This document shows, piece by piece, positions 1 to 36,604 of a stretch of DNA of 64,000 bases. The position numbers were made by a program, and so were the translations under genes. The notes beneath the pieces are model-generated. The model saw only the letters and a program-made list of their open reading frames with translations, ran no database searches and was not told the origin of the DNA. The first letter of the stretch is position 1, and each line of letters opens with the position of its first letter. The stretch is from Stramonita haemastoma (taxonomy: Eukaryota > Mollusca > Gastropoda > Neogastropoda > Muricidae), in assembly GCA_030674155.1 (NCBI GenBank), contig CM060327.1, positions 26,967,387 to 27,031,386 of the forward strand, written 5' to 3'.

Positions 1-48
1 AGAGAGAGAGAGAGAGAGAGAGAGAGTGTGTGTGTGTCTGTGCATGTG
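1..48. repeat. (GA)n(GT)n
   Basis: 26 bp of AG then GT at the window edge. Confidence 0.95.
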
Positions 49-667
49 TGCGTGCATGCATACGTGTGTCTTAATTTTAAAAAAGCCTTTATACATGCTA
101 TTCTTATCACAACGTTTCTTTTTCGCTTTATATTATGTTTATGTTTTGAATTTTCAAACAGATTTGAGATATCTTTAAATACAGAGCTGAAGGCTTATGA
201 CTTTACATAAGTATTAGCTAGACTGGATGAAGAGGAAGGTGGAAGGAGGGTGAGGGCTTTGAAGAAAGGGGGGAGGAGGAGGAGGGCTGTATAAGAGATC
301 GCCCACATAGTATACATAATATGATCATATCCTAAACTGTTATCTAAACTGTTCTTAAACTGTTATCTAATCTTTTAAAAACCTGTTGTATAAGAAGTCT
401 GGATGGCTGGGACGGGAGTGAAGAAGGGAGTGAAGAAAATGCGCGCGTACTGTCTCCCAGATCCTGTGTGAAGAGTAAAGAGACCAATGACGTCTCTCGG
501 CAGCAGGCAGTAAGGTCAAAGTCCTTTGGTTATGTGGCCCCCTTCTTACATGTTATATGTGGTTTATATATAATTCATGACAAAAATGACGGGCCTGGAA
601 TGTGGCTGACCAGCTTATAGTCAAGCTGCTTACCAAAGACAAACCACACCAGGAGAGTGGCATTTAT

Positions 668-870
668 ACATAGCCAAGTGGTTACAGCATCATACTGGTG
701 ATCTAACAGTTGCTGAGGGTGTGGGTTTCGAATCTCTTCTGAGGTGTCTGTACAAGAGGATTTTTAAAATTCTGGTGCCGACTCCACTCTCTAAAACTCC
801 CTCAGATGAGACTAGATTGAGGCCGGTCCTGTTGGTGAATGTGTGGAGAACATCTTGTGCGCACATTAAG
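668..870 (+). mobile_element. SINE family 1, 5' part
   Basis: Box A TAGCCAAGTGGTTAC, box B-like GGGTTTCGAATC, then CAGATGAGACTAGATTGAGG and AGAACATCTTGTGCGCACAT as in the 45155 copy. The 3' half is not recognisable. Confidence 0.7.
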
Positions 871-1658
871 ATCTCATCAATTGGCCTTTCTTGAAATAGT
901 AGCTAAGGAAGGTAGGATTGTTGACATGTATATACTCCTATACCCAGCATGCACCACGCTGAGAGATGGACTGTACCAGGTGCAACTTGCCAACAACACA
1001 CAGCCAGAGAATGAAGTCTAGAGTCCCTGTATTTATTTTTTAATATCACCTTTCACTGGAAGTTTTTTTGTTTTTGAGCACTACATCTGAAAACTGGCAC
1101 ATTTTTCTGTCACTTTTTCTTGCCTTACTTTGTCGTATAGATACTTGAAGCAGTTATGCTGATATTCTCTGAAGTCAAGAGTAGTTATGATATATACATG
1201 TGTATACAAGTTACGAATATGGCTTGGGCATGGAGTTAGGGCTACATATGGCAAAGCACTTGAAAAGAGTCACACACACAAGCTTCTCATCCAGAGTGTA
1301 CTTACCAGTTACCCTCTCACAGTGTTTCTCAGGTGTGATGAGTAAGTCAGCGTGCATGTTCTGTTAAGCTGGGGAGTGCCCAACAACAATAAACCAACCC
1401 AACCCAACTCACCCCCACACTCAAAACAAACATAATCTAGTCCTACCATTATCAGTGAAGTACAATCAAACATAATCCTTGACAAAAAACCCCCAGCCCC
1501 CACACCGTTTATTAGAAAAGCAAACAAAACCGCTTTATTAAAAGCCCCGGCCTCCAAAAAGACAGACGAAAAGTAATAAGAGAAAGGAGGGACAGACAAA
1601 CACCACTCCTGGCCTTTTAAAAAAAAAAATTAAAAAAAGAAGAAGAAAGAATTCTCAC

Positions 1659-1730
1659 CCAGTTATTGAACAGTCGGCCGACATCAACCTGTTCCCCGAT
1701 AGGTGCGGTGTCACTTTCCGTGTTGGGCAT
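1659..1730 (-). CDS. Weak candidate first coding exon
   Basis: ATG followed by 24 codons (MPNTESDTAPIGEQVDVGRL, FNNW) ending at a consensus donor GTGAGA, in otherwise low-complexity sequence. Not low-complexity itself. No family recognised and no partner exon found. Confidence 0.22.
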
Positions 1731-2388
1731 GATCAGGCTTGATTGAATTGAGACAGGAGCAGTTTGTGTGTGTGTGGGGCGATGATTAATCAGAGGTTTG
1801 AACAAAGACTGAGCCACCAGACATGACAGAACTGGACAGAGACCGCCATAGACAGAGACACGGGTCCTCTAGACAAAGAGACTCTCTGATCTGTGCCTTC
1901 ACCTGTTGAGTGATTTTATAGGGATTTTTTTTTTTTTTTAAGTGGAGGAGGTTTTATATCTTGGATAGATTCGGTGAGACTGATTCGTGTGTGTCGAGTG
2001 GTTGTCTGTTTGTTCGGAGGTTTAGGGTTATGTAAATATTGTGTTTTGATATTAGTGCCTCTGTGTGTGTGTGTGTGTGTGCGGAAGGGATGGTGAAAAG
2101 AAAGAGGCAGGTGGTGTGATTCGTTCTGGTTTTTTATTTTGTAATATATGGTGTGTGTGTGTGTGTGGATTTTTTATATTTTTTTTAGATTGAGCAAAAT
2201 TGTTTCTTGTTTGTTTTTTTGTTTTGTTTTATAGGGATTAAGGGAGAAGCCAATTGATTAGAGAAGTTAGTCTCTTTAATTTTTTTGGGCCTTAGATTAT
2301 TCCAGGTATGAAAAGCAAATGATTGTATCTCCACATTATTTGATCACCCATGGGTATGTGGTGTTATGTAATTTATGAATGGCTTTTT

Positions 2389-2389
<1 letters not shown>

Positions 2390-2448
<59 letters not shown>

Positions 2449-2640
2449 TTTGATTTATTCTGTTATATGTGTGTGTGTGCGTGCGTGCATGCGTGCGTGT
2501 GTAGATGTGTGTGTGTGTGTGTGTGTGTAGATGTGTGTGTGTGTAGATGTGTGTGCGTGCGTGCGTGCGTGTGTGTGTAAACATTTTGTGTGTGTGTGTG
2601 TAGATGTGTGTGTGCACACACATGCACATGCCTGTCGGGA
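2390..2640. repeat. (GT)n with GTAGAT units
   Basis: GT array 2394-2447 followed by GTGTGTAGATGTGTG units and GCGTGC runs. Confidence 0.95.
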
Positions 2641-3135
2641 TGTGTCTTTGCCTGTCTCGGTGAACATGGTGAGGGAGTGTGAGGTTGGAGGAGGGGAGAT
2701 CAGAGATAAAGACGGAATAAAGCAGTAGCTCACTGAGAGAGGCTGAGAAGGGGAAGCAGGGCGGGAGGGGGGGATGACAGATAAGGGAAGGAAAGAGGGA
2801 GTGAAGACCTTTTTCAGCATGCAGCCAGTTAAAAATATTTTTATGCATTTGAGTTATTGTTCCTTAATCGGAAATTTCCGTTTTATTTTTTTAGTGTACT
2901 TTTCAATTCTGGGAAGAAGAAAAAACACAATTGAAAAAGAAAAACAGCTGTTAATCAAAACTCAGTTCAAAAAGAAAAACAGCTGTTAATTGAGAAAAAA
3001 AAACAAACCACCCGCCCAATTAACCCAGATCTATTCACAGCCTTTAAGTACAACAACAATCCACAACACGTTATTAAACAACACTTTACACTAACTAAAC
3101 ACTGCCCAAGCTTGAAATGTTTTGTAAGGTTTCGC

Positions 3136-3166
<31 letters not shown>

Positions 3167-3740
3167 CCCAAAACCCCCCTCCACACACACACACACTCAA
3201 AGATAAAGGTACTGGGCCGTCAGTCACACCCATACCCACTACCAAAAAAGAGAAGAAAAAAAAGAAGAGAAATGTACTCTGTGCCCAGACGTGCTTTGTG
3301 AGAAAGAGTCATTGTCCCTTGTGTGTGCGTGTGGGTGAGTGTCGGGCTAGCCTGGCTTGCTTTTGTGGCCGATGGGGTCATTAGCGTTGGGCTAATGATG
3401 AGGCCCTCGGTGATTGAACCGGCAATCACGGCCTGATCAGACTTGCTGGCTTGCTGGCTGCACTGCCATTGATTATTTATCAGTGACGGGGCGGGCTGCT
3501 TGGCTGGGGGAAGGAAGGGAGGGAGGGAGAAGGGTCGTTGTTATGTTAGTGAGCGAGTTGTGGGTTGTTGAAGTGGGTGGGGTGGTGAGGGTGGTGGTGA
3601 TGTGGGGGGGGAGGGGAAATGGAGAGGTGGGTCAGTGGGTGTTATATGTGTGTGTTGGGTGGTGGTGGTGGTGTGCGTGCGTGTGTGTAAAATTGATGGA
3701 GGAAAAGAAAAAGATTGTACTGGCAAATGGGAAGCTCTAC

Positions 3741-3776
<36 letters not shown>
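3741..3776. repeat. (TCTG)n
   Basis: Nine CTGT tetramers. Confidence 0.95.
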
Positions 3777-3777
<1 letters not shown>

Positions 3778-5040
3778 TGTATAGTTGGATGGCAATAAAA
3801 TTCAATTCACTTCTCTGTCTCGTTCACTTGCTTACTGTAGTAGCCTTCACCCAGTCTCTGAATACATTGAGCTTCACAATAGAGCAACGTGTATCAAAGA
3901 TATAGAACCTCAATTCAGAAGTTGATTTAATTATATATACAAATAGAAATAAGCTTTTTAAAAGTTAAATTATAGGATAGACGGGTCAAAGCAAATGTTT
4001 AACTTAATGAAGTTAGAGGCAAGGGGATAGAAAACATCCCCCCTCCAAAAAATCCACAAACCCCACCCCAACCAAATAAAAGAAGAAAGGGAAGAGAAAG
4101 AATGAAAAAAAAAAAATTAAAGGAGGCAAAGCTTTAGAACAAATTTGAAACGAAATATTGGAAAAAAGTTAGATGATGTGAAATTTCAGTTGAAAATGAT
4201 ATTGGATGAAACCGAAATAAAATGAATGAGTTGCTCAAATGAAAAGGGATGGGAACAAAAGACCAAGGCTTGAACAATGGTGTCAAGAAATCTTCTGTAT
4301 TGAAAACAAAGGAGGATAGAGGGAGGGGAGGGGGGTATGGATCCTTGAGCAAGTATCTACTCTCTTCATGTATGTGGAGGTTGTTTTTTTTTTGTTTTTT
4401 TCAGTGGGTGAGATGGGAGGGGGATTTCATTTCTTGGCTAGCTAGAACTCCAAGGTTCACAGCTTGAGATATTTGTGTACACAGTGATTGTGTACCCAAC
4501 AATATCAGATGGCCACATTCTGAAATCAAAGATGAAATCTAAATGTGACGTCAATATGCATGGGTTTTTAAAGTCTTGTTATGTTCAACTTGATAATGAT
4601 GCACTGTTTAAAAAAAAAAGATTCAGTGCAGTGCCCCATATGACTCCTGGAGGAGTTAAACTTAAGGGAGAAGTCAAGTCTCAATGGACAGGGAAGAAAA
4701 GAGTGGTTTGATAAAGTTACATATCCTTGGCACAAGACCAAGACGAGAGAGATGAAAGTGGCGTCTTATCATCATCGATCATTCATTGTTTCGGCTAATT
4801 ACAGTCAACAACGGCAGGGCATGTCGAAGCTTGCTTACTGATTGCTTTGATTATCTCACTCCTAATTATACGTGTGATAAAACATCATCCCACTCTGTGT
4901 GTGTGCGTGTTCATCAGAGTTGAAGGGTGTGTGTTGGTTCTTACGGGTAGGAAGACGTTTTTGTTTTACGGGATGAGTTAAAACAAATTGAACATTTTTA
5001 GGCTACGTTCGACGAAATATAAGGCTAAAGGTAATGGACT

Positions 5041-5045
5041 TTTTT

Positions 5046-5076
<31 letters not shown>

Positions 5077-5077
5077 T

Positions 5078-5120
<43 letters not shown>
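5041..5120. repeat. Poly-G run of about 70
   Basis: T9 then G runs broken by one T. Likely to be inexact in length. Confidence 0.95.
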
Positions 5121-5122
<2 letters not shown>

Positions 5123-5129
5123 TTGGTGG

Positions 5130-5240
5130 TTTTGTTCCTCAGCTAGAGCTCCAAGATTTATCAGTGGTGAGATTTTGTGTACGTGACCATTCTTTTTCCC
5201 CCACCATTAAGGTAGCCGCATTCTGACTTCAAGGATATCT
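5130..5240 (+). repeat. R110 repeat
   Basis: TTCCTCAGCTAGAGCTCCAA, then GGTGAGATTTTGTGTACGTG and ACCATTAAGGTAGCCGCATT. Confidence 0.7.
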
Positions 5241-5544
5241 TTGATTTTGGAATGTGTTAGAATTGCAGACCTGTGTATTTTTGTTTGGCTTGTCTTTGAT
5301 TTTGTTTGTTCTGGTTGTGAATTTTTTTGTTTTATCTTATTTTTAGGGGGTATAGTTTAGTTGTGCCCTCCTTCCAGCTTAACGCTAAACCCAGGGGGCC
5401 ACCAAAACATGTATTCACTCATCCCACCTCGGAAGCACTGTGAGACTGTAAGCACATACTGGACGAAACGTTTGCATCGATGGTTGTTATTAAGTACACC
5501 ACCATATGCATATAGGCAGCTGCACTCCAGTTTCAGAGGATTTT

Positions 5545-5705
5545 TTTTCCTGTAAAGAAGAATGCAGGTTGTTGTGCTAAGAGATTGTCATGGCTGAAGA
5601 CATCTCTTCCGAAAAGCAAAACAGGATTTAAGGTGTGCACAAGATGTTTTGCATGCTTTCGCACACGGGGCCTCAGTTTATAGTCTCATCTGTATACACC
5701 TAACT
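5545..5705 (-). mobile_element. SINE family 1 fragment
   Basis: Contains CGAAAAGCAAAACAGGATTT, then GCACAAGATGTTTTGCATGC and a GTCTCATCTG end, the mid-part of family 1 in reverse. Confidence 0.65.
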
Positions 5706-5965
5706 TTTTTGATTTGATTTTTACTGAAATACTTTTTTTCTCTGTTTCTTTTTTTTTTCCGCCTTCATCAGTTTGGGAGCTAGGCAGTGGGGGACGACGG
5801 AGGAGAAAACAAGCAAGTCATAAAGGGGGCGCGTGGTCCGGGTCCAGGGGGGGGGGGGCGAGCCTCGCATCTCTTATGGGCAGCGGCGTTTTGGGCCCTC
5901 CCATCATGACCCCTCTCCCAACCTGACTCTGCCTCCCCCCCCCTCCTCCCCCCTCCTCCCCCCAG

Positions 5966-6013
5966 CAGTCCCCAGTGGGGGAGCAAGTGCCCGACGTTTC
6001 GCGTTTCCAAATG
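5966..6013 (+). CDS. Weak candidate internal exon
   Basis: A strong pyrimidine tract and CAG precede 48 bases (QSPVGEQVPDVSRFQM) followed by GTGTGT. It lies in a GC-rich block (5770-6010) unlike its surroundings. Donor GTGTGT is only the start of a GT array, so support is thin. Confidence 0.18.
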
Positions 6014-6170
6014 GTGTGTGGTGGTGTGTGTGTGGGTGTGTGTGGTGTGTGTGTGTTGTGTGGTGTTTTGTTGGTGTGTGTGTGGGTGTGTGTTGTGTGT
6101 GTGTGTGTGTGGTTTGTGTGTGTGTTTGTTGTTTTTGGTGGTGTGTGTTGTGTTGTGTGTGTGTGTGTGT
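6010..6170. repeat. Impure GT tract
   Basis: GTGTGTGGTGTG mixture; Cys/Val ORFs here are spurious. Confidence 0.93.
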
Positions 6171-6389
6171 TTTAAAAATTTGGGTATTTTTAACCTTTTT
6201 TTTAAAAACTGTTTACAAAGTTGTTTTTTTTTCAATTTTATTAATTTATTAAATTTTTTTTACAAAAAGACAAACTTTCAGTTATGTCAAAACAAGAGAG
6301 GAGGGAGACAGAAAAGACAGATAGCCACTCCATTAGGAAAAAGGAAGGCCATTGTCCAGGGACAATGGATACAAACCTTTACAAAAACC

Positions 6390-6465
6390 GCATGCACACG
6401 TGACTGGATGTAAAAAAGTGCACGAGTGCTTATTCCTTATCTTGAAATTTAGAGAATTAAAAAAA
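6390..6465 (+). mobile_element. SINE family 1, 3' fragment
   Basis: GACTGGATGTAAAAAAGTGC followed by ACGAGTGCTTATTCCTTATC, the 3' end of family 1. Confidence 0.6.
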
Positions 6466-6629
6466 AAAAAGAGAAAAACAAAAATGTCCCACAGAGTCAA
6501 ATTAAAAATTTTTTTTTTAAAGGAGGGTGCGGGTGACACATCTTTTGAGAAGCGGCTTGAATTTCAGGCAGAAAAATCTCCATGAATGAAAGTAGGCAAA
6601 GCACAATACAACAAATCAAAGCTTTTTTT

Positions 6630-6860
6630 TTATCCTTGCAAGGGGTGGAGGGAGGATAACCTTGTAATCTGAGGGCCCAGGTTCAACCCACAGCTGGGCA
6701 CCCGTTCAAAAAGGGAAAATTCCCCCCCGGAGGTTTAAAATTTTAGTTTTTGTTTTTTGTTCCACCTGGTGTTAACATCATACCAACTCTACTCCAAAAA
6801 GTCCTTCGGATGGATTATAAACTGTATCCCATAGCGAATGCAGGCAGAACCAACACCAAA
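6630..6860 (+). mobile_element. SINE family 1, degenerate
   Basis: Box B-like CAGGTTCAACCC, then GTTAACATCATACCAACTCT and AAAGTCCTTCGGATGGATTA. The head is eroded. Confidence 0.55.
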
Positions 6861-7227
6861 ACCTGGTACCATTTCTTCCTTGTAAAAGAGTAGCCACTGT
6901 ATCGATAGGAAAACCGTCAAAATTTTAAAATCATATGGACACGGTGTCATCATCCCTGAATTGGAATACAGAGGTGCTGTACTTCCTAGTGGACAAATAA
7001 AGGTCGCATACTTGGTAAAATTTTTCCACCTTTGGTGAACCTCAAGCTCTAGCTGAGGAATGGGAAAAAGAAGAGAAAGAAAAAATCCTGGTGTAAATAA
7101 AGGTCCCTTAGACATTGGGAGTTGTACGCAAACATCCAGTGGGAGGGCTGGGTTGGAAAATTTCCATATTATGTACGTAAGCTAGATTTTGCACATCCAA
7201 AAAGGTATATGTTAAACTTTTGTGTTG

Positions 7228-7445
7228 CACAACCCAACACACACATGCACGCACGCACGCATGCATGCATGTACCACTTCCCAACACACACACACACACA
7301 AACACACACACCACAAACCACAACCCAAAACACACACACACACACACACACACACTCTATCTCTCTCTCTCTTTCTCTTTCTCTCATCCCACAAACACAC
7401 CCACACCCATACACACACCACCACACACACACACCACCAAAAATC
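7228..7445. repeat. CA-rich and CT-rich tract
   Basis: GCACGCACGCATGCATG, CACACA, then TCTCTCTCTTTCTC. Confidence 0.93.
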
Positions 7446-7464
7446 CCCCCCCCCCCCCCCCCCC

Positions 7465-7514
<50 letters not shown>

Positions 7515-7525
7515 ACACACACAGA
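7444..7525. repeat. Poly-C then (CA)n
   Basis: About 56 C with one T, then CACACA. Confidence 0.95.
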
Positions 7526-7714
7526 GGAGTGATTTAAAAGAGAAACAGTAACTGGGATTTATTCATTTTAAACATTGTGTTACGACGCCGAATTATGCCT
7601 TCCTGGAGATTCTTCAAGAAGTGGGGGCCAGGGAGAGGTGTTTACTATGGGGAGGTCAGTTTTGTTGTCGTGAGAAGAAGAGAGAGAGAGAGAGAGAAAA
7701 GAATGTTTGTATTG

Positions 7715-8335
7715 TTGTTGTGTGTGTGTGTGTGTGTGTGTGTGGTGTGGGATGTGTGTGTGATTGGTGGTGATTGTGTTTTTGTGTGGGGGGGGGCGTT
7801 AGTGTTTTTTTGTGTGTGTGTGTGGTTTTGTGTGGGTGGTGTTTGTGGTTTTTTTTTTCTTTTATTCTTTTATATCGAGGAAAATGGAATGGCAATTATG
7901 TGCTTTTTTTTCAGTCCCTGTGTATGCGTTTTGTAAATGTGTCATCTGTTTCCATGGCACACAAGGCTACTCTTAAAATGCAGACAGGGTTTAACGTGTC
8001 ACAAGATTTTTGTAGTGTGGTGTGTGTGTGTGTGTGTTGTGTGGTGTGTGTTGGTGTGTATACAGTGTGGTGTGTTTGTGGTGTGGTGTGTGTGTGTGGC
8101 GTGCGTTTTTGGTGTGTGTTTTGTGTGTGTGTGTGTGTGGTGTGTGTGTTGTGGTGTGTTGTGTATGTGGTGTGTGTGTGTGTGGGGGGTGTGTGGTGTG
8201 TGTGTGTGTTTGTGCTCTGGTGTTGTGTTATGACAGTGTGTGTGTGTGTTGGAGTGGTTTGTGTAGGGGGATGGAGAATGGTGGGAAGGGGTGGGTGTTG
8301 TGTGTGTGTGTGGCATTTCGTGCGTCATGTATGTT
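7715..8335. repeat. Long impure GT tract
   Basis: About 500 bp GTGTGG-type sequence, interrupted by a SINE part (7848-8015). Confidence 0.92.
7848..8015 (-). mobile_element. SINE family 1, 3' part, diverged
   Basis: TTCTTTTATATCGAGGAAAA at the tail side, then CAGTCCCTGTGTATGCG, TTTGTAAATGTGTCATCTG and CAGGGTTTAACGTGT. It sits between two GT-rich blocks. Confidence 0.6.
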
Positions 8336-8605
8336 ATAAAGGAGAAAATAGACAGTAAGCATGTGATTTCCCCTCCAATCCCCACCCTCATCCCCAAAAT
8401 GAAACAAAATCTTACCCCATTTTTTGTCAATGACTGAAGAATCACCCCCCCCCCCCCCCAAAAAAAAAAACAACAAAAAAACCCAACCCCCATAAACAGC
8501 AAACAAACAGCAACAACAACCAAACAAAAAAAGAAAATTTGGGGTGGTGTTCATATTGTGATGCAGATAATCCATCATGTGAAGAACAATCTTAAGCATC
8601 ACTGT

Positions 8606-8705
8606 NNNNNNNNNNNNNNNNNNNNNNNNNNNNNNNNNNNNNNNNNNNNNNNNNNNNNNNNNNNNNNNNNNNNNNNNNNNNNNNNNNNNNNNNNNNNNNN
8701 NNNNN
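8606..8705. other. Assembly gap, 100 N
   Basis: Exactly 100 N, a common default for gaps of unknown size. The right flank starts inside exon e24. Confidence 0.99.
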
Positions 8706-35029
<26,324 letters not shown>

Positions 35030-35499
35030 CTGTAACCACACAACATCTGCACATACAACACTTGTGAGAAGTGATCCCTGTACACTTGTCAGAAGACATT
35101 ATTTCCAAATATGTTTAAGAAACTAATGTTCCCGATTCTCTGTGTACAACTTAGAGTGCTCTGCTCACCCCACTCCCTGGAAAGCTATAGGGGCACCGTG
35201 CACAAAACAAGGGCATGGGCTTCATGCTGATTATTGAATACTTGGAGGATGCATGCAGTCCTTCTGATTGAAATAGGACACAAGCTTATTTAGAATGGTT
35301 CAGTAGATCCTCACACCTCAAGCCCTTTGAGACATACGTTTATGGCAACAGAAAATCCATTATGGGATTGATCCGTTTTGCCCTGTCCGTCATGGCTGTA
35401 CAGTCCAGGAGCCTTATCTGTTGCCCTTTTGATGTCTTGTGTTAAATAGATGTGAAGTTACTTAAAAACTTTTGTTTTGGCTGTCTTATCTTCAACAAC

Positions 35500-35800
35500 A
35501 TTCCTGTCCTGCTGTTCTCATGCCACTCATCTCAATCTCACCGCCCTAGCCATACCCAGATTCGTTATGTCACATTCTCAGGGTCAGAAGTCCAAGGAAG
35601 TCCATCAATGTCATACTGCTATGGGGCCACCAGCCACAGGGGCCCTCGAGGTGGTGACCACAACCATCCCCTATGAATCTCCAACCCCAAAAGCTTTGAC
35701 ACAAACTAACCACAGGTACAGAAGTGTATGGGGAAACCAAATCTGAGGTCACCATGAGACCAGAGCAACTGGGACCACTGAATCAGGGCAAATTAAAAAA
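35500..35800. repeat. Dispersed repeat R500, second copy
   Basis: Same block order as 24190-24700, about 300 bp shorter. Confidence 0.6.
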
Positions 35801-36054
35801 AAAAATTGCATAATAATTAATGATAAATGAGGATGATGTACTCATGCTGCTGTGGAAGTGCATGTGCTTTGAGACTACTTGACAAGGTTGTACTCTACGC
35901 TTAATATCTTAATATATCCCAGCAGTAACTGGGCTAAAGAGATACAGACACCTGCAGTGTTGGTCAGATAATTTGAGCAACAGTCTCAACCTCCCAACTA
36001 TAAAGTGGATGAAACTCCACTGTGTGGCCCCAGTCTTCCCTATGGCCTGAAACA

Positions 36055-36180
36055 CACTCGCTCTGGGAGAGAGCTGGCTGGAGTTTAAAAAATCCCTATT
36101 ACTCATATGGGATTTGAACCTGCGACCCTCCAGTCCATAACCCAAGATGCTAGCCACTGCACCAAGGTGACTGGTATGAA
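36055..36180 (-). mobile_element. tRNA-like SINE head, family 4
   Basis: On the minus strand TGGTGCAGTGGCTAGC (box A) and GGTTCAAATCC (box B) are about 35 bases apart, as in a tRNA. No cloverleaf 3' end or flanks of a real tRNA gene. Confidence 0.55.
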
Positions 36181-36504
36181 GTTACATTTTCTAGAATAAA
36201 ACATTAAGCCAAATAGCTGAAGCAGAAAAACAAAAAAGAAAAAGAAAAGGGGGGGAGGAGGAAGGGTTAATAGCACAGTCGTTTATCAAATTGGAAGAAA
36301 CTTCTCTTCAGAGTAAAGCTTTATGCAGACTTTTTGTTTCGTCAGTTCTTCAATAAAAAAAACACTTGAAAGCAAAGTCTCACGCAGGAAAATAAACACA
36401 CAGAAAAATCTTGCATGCATGTAAAATTCCATTCTCGCTTTTGATTGCTATGGGAAATGGATGACAGAACAGAAAGAAAAGCATGCACACACGTTGTTGT
36501 GCTT

Positions 36505-36604
36505 NNNNNNNNNNNNNNNNNNNNNNNNNNNNNNNNNNNNNNNNNNNNNNNNNNNNNNNNNNNNNNNNNNNNNNNNNNNNNNNNNNNNNNNNNNNNNNNN
36601 NNNN
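36505..36604. other. Assembly gap, 100 N
   Basis: Exactly 100 N. Copy B should continue into beta-type exons on its right side and copy A should begin on its left side; neither is seen. Confidence 0.99.

Larger units (their letters stand above)
1..8605. other. Left contig, no recognised gene
   Basis: Apart from the repeats and two weak exon candidates listed, it is AT-rich unique sequence with homopolymers. 871-1600, 2850-3730 and 3800-4430 show nothing I can name (a 21-base word AAAGAAAAACAGCTGTTAAT occurs twice at 2933-2989). I found no glutamate synthase exon, although copy A should continue here if contigs were in true order. Confidence 0.6.
35030..36504. other. Intron/upstream sequence of copy A
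   Basis: Holds the R500 copy and a tRNA-like SINE head. No further GATase exon with the catalytic Cys is recognisable. Confidence 0.55.

Noticed and set aside
2390..2848. Long His/Thr-rich ORF on the minus strand and similar Cys/Val, His/Thr or Arg/Glu ORFs elsewhere (for example 7169-7551, 7774-8523, 29346-29879, 31576-32235, 34365-34736)
   Set aside because: They are readings of (GT)n, (GA)n or (CAT)n arrays; composition follows the repeat in every frame and there are no splice or coding signals.
5833..6252. Gly/Pro-rich ORF in the GC-rich block 5770-6010
   Set aside because: Runs of G and C give proline- and glycine-rich readings in several frames; no conserved motif and stops flank the only informative part.
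35477..35755. ORFs of 61-89 codons on both strands
   Set aside because: They fall in a dispersed repeat (R500) shared with 24190-24700, where the frames are not conserved.
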